Assembly (NCBI GenBank): GCA_032622095.1
Contig: CP136066.1
Span: 104,495,319 to 104,559,318 of the forward strand
Direction of reading: 5' to 3'
Origin: Siphonodentalium dalli
Lineage: Eukaryota; Mollusca; Scaphopoda; Gadilida; Siphonodentaliidae
Length of the DNA: 64,000 nt
Both the position numbers and the translations under genes were made by a program. The notes beneath the pieces were generated by a model, which saw only the letters and a list, made by a program, of their open reading frames with translations, had not been told where the DNA came from and did no database searches. Shown in pieces: positions 1 through 11,619 of the stretch (its first letter is position 1; every line of letters begins with the position of its first letter).

Positions 1-12
1 CGTACACCTGAA

Positions 13-530
13 AAGTCGTGAGTTGGCTTATTTGTGTCATTGTCCGCACATAGTCTGCTAAGCATCGCACCATTATGAGTCGTTAATGTGACTAAAACGC
101 TCTCATTTTCAGCACATTATCGACTCACGATTAGGCGATTCTAAGCATATTATCTGTCTCAAACACGAGATATCATAAGCAGATAATGTGCGGGATTTTG
201 AGAGAGTAGTCTGAATAAACAGATAATGGAGTCATGTCCGTTATTTCGTTTTATGGCGCGGGTCACGGGTGAAAACACATGTTAAAGAGGGTTCACCCAA
301 GAAGTCGTGAGTTGGCTTAATTTGTGTCATTTTCCGCACACAAACTTCTTAGAATCGCCACATTATGAGTCGATGATCTGACTCACTTTCAGCACATTAT
401 CGACGATTCTCAGCAGATTATTTACTGAAACAAGTTCTATTATAAGCAGATAATGTGCGGATTTTGGGGAGACCAGACTGAAATAACGGCTATGATTCCA
501 TTATCTGCTTATTTCAGAATAAAATAATCA
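13..530. repeat. Two tandem copies of a ~230-290-bp unit
   Basis: The block starting AAGTCGTGAGTTGGCTTA at 13 recurs at 302 (289-bp offset). It is followed in both copies by a TCCGCACA motif, CACATTATGAGTCG, TTTCAGCACATTATCGAC and AAGCAGATAATGTGCGG. The second copy has short deletions. Many words such as AGCAGATAATG also occur inverted, so the unit can fold back on itself. Confidence 0.8.
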
Positions 531-1248
531 CATTGTGTACCTATTTCACATTTTATGTCGTATTTGCACGAGGATATGTTTAATACATAGAATCAAATTG
601 TTTGATAAATTGAAATTAGATTTTATTAATTAAGTTTTTAAGTTTAACCCTTCATTTCGTACAAACGAAACATTTCAGTTTTGTGCGATGGCATCAGTCT
701 CTATGGGGAAGAAATGGTAATCGTAACTGCCTACATTTTACGATCCATGTGGGATGATGTATTTCCCTGATTTTCGGATGGATAATAGAGTTTAGGCTAC
801 GACTGTGGACACCGTTCTATACAGGAGCATGTGTATAGCTGTTGCGGGGGGGGGGGGGAGCTGACAGAATATGAATTTACGATTGCATCAGTCCCTTTCG
901 TTGAACACAATTCCAAGTAACTTGATTTGCACAACATCTCCTTGATTTGCTATTTCCAACTGGCATCTGAAATGTTTACTGAGTGGAAACATGTTCTAAT
1001 CTTGTCATAAAAGCAACTACTAATTTGACCTTAAAATAGTGGTTTTGCAATGATCCATTATACATGTATCAACACAAAATCAATCTCAACCTGTTATCGA
1101 TCTGAAAAAGATACCTGATATGTTGATTGAATAATGTACGTAATTTCCACTTGTTGAATATATTGACTGATCAAGTGAGATCCCCAAACCACACTATTTC
1201 GACGTCCCTGGATATAAATTATGTCAATTCTGTCATCTCAGATATTAG
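531..1248. other. No gene seen
   Basis: AT-rich sequence with a G12 homopolymer near 846. No convincing exon, RNA gene or repeat boundary was recognised. Confidence 0.5.
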
Positions 1249-1311
1249 TCGCCTGAAAGGCGCTGATGACGGTTGCATATAATTTAGGTTCTATAAATAA
1301 ATAAATAAACT
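1249..1311 (+). mobile_element. Possible LINE 3' tail with TAAA repeats
   Basis: A short hairpin CGCCTGAAAGGCG is followed by GCATATAATTTAGG and ends in (ATAA)n. This arrangement resembles CR1/L2-like 3' ends in invertebrates. No coding part is attached, so this is recognition by pattern only. Confidence 0.3.
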
Positions 1312-1459
1312 GTTTGTATTTCCATGTCACTTGTAAGAAACTCAGGACTACCGGTAAGTGGAATTAACCCATCGATACCTTTCCACCCTACTCGATATTT
1401 CCAGAGAAGGAATGTTTTTAGTTTCTGAGTATGTCCGGTGCCTATTGTGATCTCCGAAT

Positions 1460-1881
1460 CAGTGACGTAGCTAGAGGGTATCCATTGTGGGATCTCAACC
1501 TTGAATTTTCCAATTGTACTCTCTTGATCCAGACACCAAGGTCCCAGCTTGGCGAGTTTCCATTTGCACCCACAAACTCGATTGAAACTTTCCAACGGTC
1601 ACCCCAATCCTTTCCAACTGTTGGAAATTGCCAACGAGGCTAAGACTGGACAATTTCCATATAGTGTTCATTTCAGACAGAAACTTTGACTGACTAATGT
1701 CTAAACTTTGAGAAATATGCTACTGTTGGGATAAAAAATAAAAAATTCCCACTGATTGTTGGAAAATCAAACAATGAAAACAAATTCAACCTACGTATGT
1801 AATATTACCAAGTTATTTCCAACTATTGTTTTTCAAATTTGGGGGGTGAGATCTCCCGATACCCTGTCAACCAAGTCCCTA
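1460..1881. mobile_element. hAT-like non-autonomous element, TTCCAAC-rich
   Basis: The left end CAGTGACGTAGCTAGAGGGT and the right end, read on the minus strand as TAGGGACTTGGTTGACAGGG, are imperfect terminal inverted repeats followed by a shared GGGATCTCA / GGAGATCTCA block. The interior is rich in TTCCAAC and GTTGGAAA words that can pair with each other. The 8-bp flanks match only in part, so a target duplication is not established. It is related in termini and interior to the element at 34770-36027. Confidence 0.5.
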
Positions 1882-3049
1882 CTCATAAAATCGGCAACCA
1901 CTGGACTCACGCACGGCATCGGGTACCAATGTTCCAAACATCATTCCATTTAAATACCTTACGTTACGCTCGTATACTTGTCCATTGTCTGCGTCAAATA
2001 AGCACGTCATTTTGATACGTTGTGTCAATTCTCGCATTATGGCTGCGCAGTTGTTAGGATGAAGTTAAATTACGTTGTCACAATATCAGGTTGATGGAGA
2101 GTATATTTGTAACATTGAGTTAGGATTTTGTATTGGATTTGGGTCAATTTCTCTTTTGAGGACATAAACGGCCAATGATTACAGGGACACTGCCATGTGT
2201 CCGCTAACAAAATTTACCCAACCCAAATGATAGAGAAGATTATGTATTTATTGGATTGGGGCCTAATTCTGTTTTGGGGACATGTGGGTCGTGGCGATAA
2301 GGGTGGCGACATCCACAACTTTTGGGTTTTATTTTCCAATCCGTATTTATTTTGTATGAAATATATGTTCATTTAGTCCATTGTCTTCTACATAGAATTT
2401 CGATTTTGAAAACTGTTAATAATTTTTGCGATATGGGGAATCTCAAAATAACCAATACACAAGCAGTACCGCATGTATATATATGGTTATGATCAAGGGG
2501 TGATTATGTGAAACTGTTAAGCTGTTCAAAGAAAGTGCTTTGGTTTAACGCTATTCTATATTTTTTTCAGGACTTCGTCATGTTATACTGTTTCTGGATC
2601 TGGACATTTTGTGTATAAGCGACTGCAAGAGGATCCGATCAAAATCTGCTCATCTGACGAAACCATCTAAGACTTGGGATAATAGGAACTTATTTTGCAC
2701 ACATATATTGCTAATAGTATTGCACACAAGTGCGACCGACAAAACATCATGCACGACATGAATTCATGAAATTATTATTATTACTTGGATGGAAATTCTA
2801 ATTTTCCCTGTGTTGCATTCAATCAGGTGCCACAACTCGGCAGCCATCGGTGTATCGACATATCGCCGCCAAACCGATGTGTGTTCTTTGCTGTGGCTAT
2901 TACATTAGTAATATATGTTTATTAGAATATATGAAAATGGTCAACGACGACCATGTCTAATGGAAGCCTTTTCTGAATGGATCAGTACTCTCGTGGTCAC
3001 TAGCCAGTGCAGGGGGTGAGGGCATAAAGTATATGCATTCCTTAGTTAG
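1882..3049. other. No gene seen
   Basis: AT-rich. The GGACA-containing blocks at about 2150-2220 and 2260-2340 look related to each other (TTGGATT, TCT TTTG GGGACAT). No exon was recognised. Confidence 0.4.
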
Positions 3050-3350
3050 TAGCATTCGCTTAGCCTTCGAATAGTTAAACCACATTAAGTAAATGAGCAG
3101 CTATGGACCGATCCATTATAACCTGAGCATTCTAATGCTAACTTAGCGGTTTCTAATCTTCACACAGACGGAAATAGTTATAAGCTTAGTATTCGAATCG
3201 TAAGCTTATAATTCGAACCTCACCTCATTTTCATAATTACTATTTGCGTATGGCTCACATTTTGAATGATTAGCTTAACATTCGAATACTAAGGATCGAA
3301 TGCTTAGATATTAACCATTCGAATGCTTAGCTAACCATTCATATCCTTAT
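3050..3350. repeat. ATTCGAAT-rich degenerate repeat cluster, left
   Basis: Multiple near-copies of CATTCGAATGCTTAG and its reverse complement lie within 300 bp, for example at about 3190, 3280, 3300 and 3320. A second cluster built from the same words lies at 5110-5335. The two clusters bracket the LINE fragment at 3700-4480. Confidence 0.55.
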
Positions 3351-3699
3351 TTTCCACAGGATTTACACATGAGTTCTCAGTTTTAGAATTCTAAAGATTT
3401 GGACTTAAATTCAATATAATTACATGAATGAGGAATTCCAGGATAATTCTAGCCATATGTGGATTTTCTTATAAGTATGTAGTACTTACATATTTATGAC
3501 CAGAACAAACTACTATCCAAGTGAATGAAGAATAAGACTGCTAATTAATATGACTGGATATTTATCCTCGACGAAAAAACAAAAAAACTTCCAAACGAAT
3601 AAGTCCATCGATTTATCATACCGGCAGTTAACACAACCCATTAGTTAATATTCTATTTATTGTCTATGGAATTAGAAAAGTTAATGAACTTAATTCACA

Positions 3700-4480
3700 A
3701 AATCATATTAAAAAGACGGCATGACGCAGACAATCTGGAACAATGATGACCTGTTGATCGACGACTCAGTGATAGACGTCGCTGAGTGGAAGGACAAAGG
3801 CATAATATTCATAAATGATATGTTCACCGAAGACAATAAGCTACATTCCATTGAAAATCTTAGAACTAAGCACAGCATAACCACAAACTTTTACGATGAA
3901 TTCATAAAAGCGACTAAAGTATGACAATCATCGTCGCAAATGAAATGGGAAAATTAATTAAGGTGTTCCCTTCACTGGAAACATATATTTGTATCACCCT
4001 TCAAACTATTAGTCGACACAAAACTACGCTGGTTTCAACACCGAATACTGACAGGAATTATAGACACGAACAGACTTTTGAACATAATGCGAATTCGGTC
4101 AGACGGTCTATGTCTCAGATGTATCGTCGCAAATGAATCAATTTCGCATATTTTCTTTGTAAGAACGTTTGTAAATACCACTCAGGCCTGCCTACATCGC
4201 TATCAACTGGGCATCTCGCTTTGTCGGAAAAACCATTCAATTGGGATTGGTGCTCACAATAAAAACAACAAACTAAACTTTCTTATACTATCAATTCTGA
4301 AATATTATCTGTATAAAACAAAATTTAACCCCGACGAACGAACTCTGAAATTACTCATTCGAGAATTTTAATTTCTATATAAGTCGTATCGATATATTGC
4401 ACTGAACTCCGACGATCTGAACCATTTACAACTCGAGTGGGGGGACCTAATGAAAGCCATGCAACAAACAACAGGGCACA
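3700..4480 (+). pseudogene. 3' end of a decayed L1-like LINE ORF2
   Basis: Open stretches in two frames match the C-terminal region of L1-clade ORF2 proteins. First comes IWNNDDLLIDDSVIDVAEW with KDKGIIFINDMF (3736-3924). Then, in another frame from about 4030, comes WFQHRILTGIIDTNRLLNIM followed by a Cys-x2-Cys ... His element (CLRC, ISHIFF). At least one frameshift separates them and stops follow. There is no reverse transcriptase core, so this is a 5'-truncated dead copy. Confidence 0.75.
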
Positions 4481-4604
4481 CACATAACTTACTTAGCAGG
4501 GAACATACTTATCTTGAATAGTAAATAGTCCGAGTTTACAATCTGAGATTCGGCAAACCAGTTCATGAACAAATTTGAGACAAAATATAACTCGCATAAA
4601 ACTA

Positions 4605-4675
4605 TATATATATATATATATATATAGGTGTGTATGTGTGAGTTGTGCACGAATGTCGACCCCACCACCATTTCC

Positions 4676-4710
<35 letters not shown>
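4605..4710. repeat. Two (TA)n microsatellites
   Basis: TA runs at about 4602-4626 and 4679-4707, separated by about 50 bp of unique sequence. They generate spurious repetitive open frames on the minus strand. Confidence 0.9.
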
Positions 4711-5109
4711 ATCGTTGTTATCAGATATTGGTATGTACATAAATGTGTAATATAATGAAAAAATTCACAATTTTTTTTTTAATTAAGACGAAGATTATCA
4801 ATTATATATTTCGCCCTAGTACAAGGCAATCAAAACAGACAAATTGCCATATAACATATTTGTACATGCATATGCTGTACCACTGTAGTTTCAATAACTG
4901 TCCCAATAGCTAACAGCATATATAGGTGTAATAATTACTTACATATATTCACAGACTTCTTCCAGAAAACAACAAAGAAGCAGAAGTTAACATGTCTGAC
5001 TTCATGGAGATTTTCTCTCCTAAACTAAAATCAAAGACTGCGATTTAACGAGATCACATGACAATAATAATTATACTTATATACCATTTGAATTATAAGG
5101 AAGAATATT

Positions 5110-5335
5110 TCTTAACATTCGAATGCTATGTAAGAAATAGCACAAACGGCTTGAATTCGACGGCTTAAGACACTCGGCATTTAGTCTTCAAATGACATAT
5201 CTTAGAATTCGAATGGTAGGCGAATGTTAGGATCATGGCCTATAGTATTAAGATTTGTCTCTTAGAATTCGAATGGTAAACGAATGCTACGAAATTCATA
5301 TCTTAGTCTTCGAACATTAAGAGAATGTTCAGCAA
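5110..5335. repeat. ATTCGAAT-rich degenerate repeat cluster, right
   Basis: Contains TTAGAATTCGAATGGTA twice (about 5202 and 5261) plus CATTCGAATGCTA and TCTTCGAACATTAAG. Word content is the same as in the cluster at 3050-3350. Confidence 0.55.
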
Positions 5336-5389
5336 ATACCGTTTCAGTCTGTCCTATTGGTAAGGAACACATATTCAACTGGGCCCACT

Positions 5390-5770
5390 GATCACGTGAA
5401 GGGACCCAGACACACCGGGCCGATCATGCTTCGGCCCGGTGCGAGAACATTTTGAAATCTGAACATGAAAATTAAAAAATCCTAGTACCTACACTGGCCT
5501 CAAGATTTCCAAGTGTTGTAAATTTCTAACCAACTGATGGCCATTTCAGTGCACTATTTTGACAAAGAGTATGAAAATATGCAAACTTTTGACTAAAACC
5601 AACAAATTCCCCTCTAATGAATTGTTGGAAAATCAAACTACGAGAACAATTTAACCCTATTATTGGTGTGAAATTCCAACTATTGTTTTCTGAGGTATGA
5701 GATTTTCAATTGTTGAAAATGTTCACCAAAGTTAGGGGTGAGACACACCAACCCCCTGCCCCACGTCCCT
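5390..5770. mobile_element. Fragment of TTCCAAC-rich hAT-like family
   Basis: Starts near the quasi-palindrome CACACCGGGCCGATCATGC, which recurs at 35297, 35439 and 35697. It continues with CCAACTGATGGCCATTTCAG and GTTGGAAAATCAAACTA, and ends CCCCACGTCCCTCAT, the inverted form of the family terminus. The left terminus was not identified. Confidence 0.45.
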
Positions 5771-5774
5771 CATC

Positions 5775-6621
5775 ACATAATTACAATAAATTGAAACACA
5801 TATAATAAAACACATTTACTATTGTTGTAACTCCGATTTCACGATAAAATATTTCCCCGGATGATAATGAACTCTGTAAAAGTCATGTCCCTTTGATGCA
5901 TGTTCTGTTCTCATTTTTCATAATCAAATGTTGTATTCATCCTTGTTAATCTTGAAGAAAATAGTGCTTAAACCAAGTGAGATAATTCGTTTAATAAGTC
6001 GGGAATGATGAATTGTCGCCAGGATGAGACAATATTCAACTAGTCCATGATACCCTCAACCCCGAACAGCTTAGCAAATAACATTTCGATGAGGCTAATA
6101 CGATGCTGCGTGGAAACCAGACACTGAACTCATAGTTTACAACTCCCGTAAATCTCAATATTTACCTACATCGTATGTAATTGTGGCTCCGCAACTAGTC
6201 TCTAACTGGGGCATCGTTTGTATTTTACGATCATGCAGCGAGAACTCATGTACCCTGAACAAGATGGGTACATAAAACAATTAAATCAATTAGCCTACAC
6301 ACTATATTATAGATTTAACGAGTATCGTAAATAATGTCAAGGATGTAATTCTAATGAACTGGAATGCAGTAGATGAAAGGTTTTATGTTAACAAAACCAG
6401 TTACTGTTGCTCGCTAATGTGATGTCCTATATTTCAGCAGCATGTAATCAAGTTTCGGTCGGATTCTTCATCTCAAATTTGAAACGCGGTTTGGGCTCAT
6501 ACACATAGTCCATGGGAAACATGTAAATCGGGTTTATAACCACTGTTTAAGCTTTACTCATTGAAAGTGAACTATCGGATAGCTAACAATACAAACCAAC
6601 AACTTATAGACACATACTCAT
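5775..6621. other. No gene seen
   Basis: AT-rich DNA without a recognised exon, RNA or repeat. Confidence 0.4.
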
Positions 6622-6882
6622 TTAACCCTTTCTTTACTAAATGGATTCACCCACCAAGTTATAAAAGTATACATTGAAACGGTATATTATTCGTTTAGAG
6701 GGGTGTTCATGTAATAAAAGCAGACGACAGACAGAAAAAAAACAGATACTAAAAGAGCAGAATGATTGATATTTATCGATGGGAAATGATCAGAAAAATA
6801 TGTTCAACAAACGACGTTATCTGAACATGTCCAAACATAACTAATAGTAAATGACTATATATTTAGTATAGAACGGGCTAAC
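6622..6882 (+). mobile_element. TTAA miniature element, family M1
   Basis: Left end TTAACCCTTTCTTTACTAAA; right end TTTAGTATAGAACGGGCTAA, imperfect inverted repeats. The interior carries AAGCAGACGACAGACAG and a GTTCAACAAACGACGTTATCTG block that can form a stem. Five related copies or parts lie at 7040-7165, 7436-7694, 26032-26289, 34195-34451 and 41538-41735. The TTAACCC...GGGTTAA-like ends suggest a TTAA-targeting (piggyBac-like) transposase, which is inference. Confidence 0.65.
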
Positions 6883-7039
6883 TCAATAACTGTTGTTACA
6901 CCTTCGGGAATCAACTCCCAGAAAGAATTTTCTCAAAATGCGCGGATCTGTCATCGCAGATTTATCAGAAATATTTCATGATTTGTTCAGATTGACAGCT
7001 ACTAAACTGGCTGAAACTAAAAGGGATCTCGAGGTCAAG

Positions 7040-7165
7040 TGAGAACTTTTAATGGGGAATTTGGAGGGAAATGTTCAGACATGGTCGATTGTTCCACTTA
7101 TTATCTCAACATTGCCCTAAGGATAACAACTACTCATCAATGAGTTTTAGTATAGAAATGGTTAA
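7040..7165 (+). mobile_element. Right-end fragment of family M1
   Basis: Contains AAATGTTCAGACATGG, CTACTCATCAATGAGTTTTA and the terminal TAGTATAGAAATGGTTAA. The left half is missing. Confidence 0.5.
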
Positions 7166-7435
7166 TTGTAATACGCACGTACATAGAATTGCATGTGGAA
7201 TTCTTTGCTATTTTCACATCACGCATGCGGACATTAAATGAACGTGGCGACATGGCGGTGGTGTCTATCACAAACACCCCCCCCCCCAACTTTGGTCAAA
7301 TTGTTCAACAGTGGCGGTTAGCAGTTACGATCACAGTTAGGGCACTACATAACAAGGTAATGCGCGCATTCTAACTTTAACCCTTTTGCCCTAACCGCCA
7401 TAGCGGAAAGGTTTTCGATTTCTTCGGTGTGTACC

Positions 7436-7694
7436 AAACACTTCCTTTCTACACTAAATATTCATTGACGAGTTGTTTGTTCCCTTAGGAAATGTTCGAT
7501 AATAAGTTCATCAAACGACCAGTTTGTTGAACTTATTATCTGAACATTCCCACCAATAAATATGAAGCCTTCTGTACTATTATATTTGCGTCCGTCTACT
7601 TTACTTACCTGAACATCCCTCCAAATGAATAATAGACCAGTCCAATGTATATTTTTATAACTGAAGGAAAGAATCCATTCAGTATTGAAAGGGA
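7436..7694 (-). mobile_element. TTAA miniature element M1, inverted copy
   Basis: Begins with the reverse complement of the family right end (CTTTCTACACTAAATATTCA) and ends with the reverse of the left end (ATCCATTCAGTATTGAAAGG). Its centre has a near-perfect hairpin: ATAATAAGTTCATCAAACGA pairs with TTGTTGAACTTATTATCTGA. Confidence 0.65.
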
Positions 7695-7932
7695 TATAGG
7701 CAGACACTCGATCGACGAGGTTTTTGGTGTTCATACATCCACCAGATATGATGACAACTATCAACAATTGGACGAATTGGAATAGCAGATTATTGTGAGC
7801 GGTGTGCTTAATGTGGTAGATCGTGCGAGGTGAAAATCTCAATGCACACGATTTGCAATTCTTCGTCGAGTTCCTACTCGGCGTCGTTATTTTTCTGATA
7901 CCAATTTTTAGCCCTTCTTAACGTTTACGACC

Positions 7933-7973
7933 GAATAGCTAAACGTAGTAGTAACCGTGAGATTATTCTCTCA

Positions 7974-8054
<81 letters not shown>

Positions 8055-8865
8055 TATATATCTCTATCTCTCACCATCTCTCTCTATCTCTCTATCTCTA
8101 TCTCTCTATATATCTCTCTATCTATGTATATCTCTCTATATCTCTATATCTCTCGCTATCTCTCGCTATCTCTCTATCTATCTCTCTATCTCTGTCTCTC
8201 TCTATCTCTGTCTCTCTCTATCTCACTCTCTATATATATATATATCTCTCTCTCTCTCTCTATCTCTCTATATATCTCTCTATCTCTCTCTATATATCTC
8301 TATCTATCTCTCTCTCTCCATCGCCAGTGTAGATCGTGCCACGAATATCTACTCTGGCTAACGCCCGTATATAGATCATATTCCGTCAGTACAAAAACTT
8401 GGATCTTTTTGAAGTTTTGACAGGGAACCTTATGATGTCGAAAAAATAACGCGGGGAATATATTTCTGTGTTTATATATGTTCCTTGATAATGTACTTCA
8501 CTGCAAGTCCCAAGGTCCCAAATCGAAATTTCACGATTTAAGTGGATTAGTGAGCGATTTAGCTTTGCGTCGCTTACAATTATGGAATTTCTCCTGGGTA
8601 ATTAACTCGATATTTTGCAATTTTGAGTTGGGACATTCACCTACAGTGAAGTGCATTATTAAGAAACTGGTAACAACTAAGTAATCGTTATTTTTTCGAC
8701 TTTATAAGGTTCCCTATCAAAACTACAAAAATGTCCAAGGTTTTGTACTATTTCGTTTTGGAATATGATCTGTACGGCGTGAGCAAGAGCAGATATTCAT
8801 GGAATGATCTATCGCCAATGATAAACACAAACAGACATAATTTCGTTAAAACCAGAAGCGAATTT
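7933..8865. mobile_element. Foldback element F1 copy A with its CT microsatellite
   Basis: The unit begins GAATAGCTAAACGTAGTAGT, followed by a CT-rich microsatellite (7969-8317) and then a foldback core at 8318-8820. Core arms: TAGATCGTGCCACGAATATC / GATATTCATGGAATGATCTA, then AGTTTTGACAGGGAACCTTA / TAAGGTTCCCTATCAAAACT, then a further pair around GTACTTCACTGCAAGTCCC. The unit ends AACCAGAAGCGA. The same order recurs at 19396-20005. No coding sequence is present; long low-complexity open frames here come from the CT run. Confidence 0.75.
7969..8317. repeat. Long CT / TATCTC microsatellite
   Basis: About 60 bp of pure (CT)n, then about 280 bp of CTATCT and TATA variants. It appears to be an internal part of the foldback unit because a shorter CT run occupies the same place at 19440-19467. 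Confidence 0.95.
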
Positions 8866-9281
8866 TTTTGACAGGGAACTTCATAAAGTAGAAAAAATAA
8901 CGCGGGGAATATATTTCTTTGTTTTTATATGTTCCTTAATAAAGTACTTCACTGCAAGTCCCAATGTCCCAAATTGAAATTTCACGATTTAAGTGGATTT
9001 GTGAGCGATTTTGCTTTGCGTCGCTTACAATTTATGGAATTTCTCCTGGGTAATTAACTGGATATTTACTGCGATATCGGATCATAAAAGTCAGAGAAAA
9101 GCATGCAATTTTGAGTTGGGACATTCACCTACAATGAAGTGCATTATTAAGGAACAGGTAACAACTAAGAAATCGTTATTTTTTCGACTTTATAAGGTTC
9201 CCTGTCAAACTTCAAACATTTCCAAGGTTTTGTACTGTTGTTAGCCAGAGTAGATATTCATGGAATGATCTATCGCCAATG
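8866..9281. mobile_element. Foldback element F1 copy B, left arm truncated
   Basis: Repeats copy A directly from TTTTTGACAGGGAAC to the right end TGATCTATCGCCAATG, lacking the outer left arm. It has a 20-bp difference after TAATTAACTGGATAT. It arose as a tandem partial duplication of copy A. Confidence 0.75.
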
Positions 9282-9470
9282 CTAAACACAAACATACATT
9301 ATTTCATTAAAACAAGAAGGATGGATATTCCAGAGTATTGATCAACGAAGCGAATTAGTGCCAAATCAAACGCATGTTCAAATTCTTGAATAGCATGTCA
9401 ACGAACCATTATACAGTATGTTCGCAATGCAATTTACACGACCGATCAACGAGAGAATTCTGCAGATGCG

Positions 9471-9770
9471 CTACTCTTGATTGAACGCTGTAATGCTGTA
9501 ATAAATTGGTGTTTCTATTCCCGTGGTTCCATTGATAGTGTTTCCAGACAGGCATGTGTCGATTTGTGTAGTAACTGACGTGTCGACATGCATGCGCTTG
9601 CACTTGTTAAACACTGACGGACAATTTCCGTCATTCTGAACACGGTACACGGCACACCCGATTCTCGGACGCAGCAACCTTCCACGTACGTTGATGAATC
9701 TGCTTACATATTTAAGGACAACATGTATGAGAAGTGATAAGAAAATAAATGTTAACAATATATGGTACAA
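9471..9770 (-). CDS. Unrecognised 99-aa ORF, possible secreted peptide
   Basis: An open frame starting MYHILLTFIFLSLLIHVVLK, hydrophobic enough for a signal peptide or anchor. A polar part follows with four cysteines (GCAVY, NCPSV, NKCKR, DTCLSG) and a Gly/Thr/Asn-rich end. No family is recognised. It could also be an exon: a CAG acceptor precedes ATTCATCAAC at about 9702, and a second frame is open over the same stretch, which weakens the case. No repeat was seen over it. Confidence 0.2.
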   Translation of the reverse strand: MYHILLTFIFLSLLIHVVLKYVSRFINVRGRLLRPRIGCAVYRVQNDGNCPSVFNKCKRMHVDTSVTTQIDTCLSGNTINGTTGIETPIYYSITAFNQE

Positions 9771-10807
9771 TCACCTGACAAGATGTATGCATATTATCAC
9801 AAGTTCTATATTTATTGGGCCGCCTTAAACGCCGAAAATATATTGATAACGAAACAAATATCGGACATAATTCAGTATACCCTATAATGTGAAGGAATGT
9901 ACTTCCTATATCTCGTTTGTACCGAACTGCGTGTAATACACACGTTGGTTTCTTATCTTGAACTACAAATAAACATGGCATAGTAGATTGTTCGGTAGAA
10001 GATAAAACTCCGACACAACATTATTCCCATCCACTATAACTTTATATTCTCATGCATAGGTGTGTAATTTACATCACCCTCTGCATCCGGATATGTCTAT
10101 AGCGGTGGAAATGTCTATAGAGGTGGATATGTCTATAATAATGGGAAGGCGACTGCTCCTGGTCGGTTGCCAATTAGTCTGAAAGAAACAGGGCAGTGGT
10201 GTTCACGTTAACGCCATCTGAAGATAATATGTTAATGTATTAATCGATCATCTTTGAACTTGAGTGTAGGGGAATGTTATTTTTGTTGAACATATATCAA
10301 TAATTACAAATAAAACACTTTAGATCCAAAAACTTAAACAAGTATGTCGGTCATACCAGGAAAAAAAGAGAGTCATGTAGCAGTTTATGATATGTATATA
10401 GTAGATGCGATTGGAACATCTGTATTTTGTAGAGTAAACCGCAAAGTGGCTTTAAAATAAGGCCAGAAATTATACAAGAACATATGTTCTCGTTTTTAAA
10501 TGTTAAATATTTACTGACTGTCACGCAACATGAAAGAAAGATGCACGGCCCGATTTGACACGAAATTAATTATGTTCCTGAACCACTTTTCAGCTTGGAA
10601 TTGGGAAATACTAGCAATCATCATCATTCGTATGGAACAGGCATCGTTTACTCAGTTAACGCCGTATACTAGTAGTATAGACGCGCATTTAAAAAATGGA
10701 CGTTCTTTATCAGCGCCGGTCGTTATAGAGTAGTTTGTTTGACTGACAAAAATTCAAAACGTGCTACAACTTCCGCTTTATCGATATCGGGCGACCAAAA
10801 CCTCTCA

Positions 10808-10963
10808 ATGATGGGCTCATATGTGAGATATATTTATTTTCTGGTATTTCTGACGACATTTAATTTGTATGGTACACATACCCGTGGCACAGCTTCTGTT
10901 GAAGATAGTGCAGATACCAAACTAGTCAAACTCAGGCAAAAGAAAAAAAATAAAGACTTGTAA
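10808..10963 (+). CDS. Unrecognised 51-aa ORF with signal-like N-terminus
   Basis: MMGSYVRYIYFLVFLTTFNL resembles a signal peptide. A charged tail ends KLVKLRQKKKNKDL. A GTAATG just before the stop could be a splice donor. No homologue is recognised, so this is only a candidate first exon of a small secreted protein. Confidence 0.15.
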   Translation: MMGSYVRYIYFLVFLTTFNLYGTHTRGTASVEDSADTKLVKLRQKKKNKDL

Positions 10964-10977
10964 TGCACTGACAATAT

Positions 10978-11090
10978 ATTCGGTTTTTGTTGGTATTGAT
11001 CAATACCAAATCTGATTCCCTTGGTTTTGATCAAAACCAAATCTGAATCCCTTGGTTTTGAGGACATGTTCAATACCATATATTGGTTTT
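10978..11090. repeat. TTGATCAA palindromic repeat cluster
   Basis: Repeats of CCCTTGGTTTTGATCAAAAC and GGTATTGATCAATACC, each self-complementary around TGATCA. Related words recur at 18985-19165. Confidence 0.6.
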
Positions 11091-11619
11091 GACTGATAGT
11101 CTTCAAGAGTTATCGTTACTGTTTCGTGTATCACATGGCCAGGCTGGCGGTCGCCATTTTATTTCGAAGCGACTGAAACACATTCTAGTGTTAAAATCAC
11201 AGCAAATAACTTAGACTGGTTCTATGGGTGATCACAGATATGTTTCCCGATGGCCGGACAATCTTATCTTCAGGACATGTATGTATCTACTAACTATTAA
11301 TTATAGGATGCTTTCGGTTTCGACTTCAACTTTACACGAAATCTTCACACGTATTTTGTATCCGCACACAAGCTCATATATGGGCACCAACACGATAGAG
11401 AAGTCACAGAACATTTCAAACTCAACAAATAAGATTATGCCTTTGTCAATGGATAAGACATAACAAATTTTCATCAAAAACACTTCAAGTTGAAAAATAA
11501 ATTTCTCAGTATATTTGATAAAGATTTGTCATGCTGTTTGAAATTGGTCATGTCCACAGTAATTTATCAGGTTTAAAACTTTAGGTCATGTTTATGGAAT
11601 GGCATGTACTTTTACATTT

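Noticed and set aside
7957-8420. 134- and 98-codon Leu/Ser/Tyr-rich open frames
   Set aside because: They are pure translation of the CT/TATCTC microsatellite.
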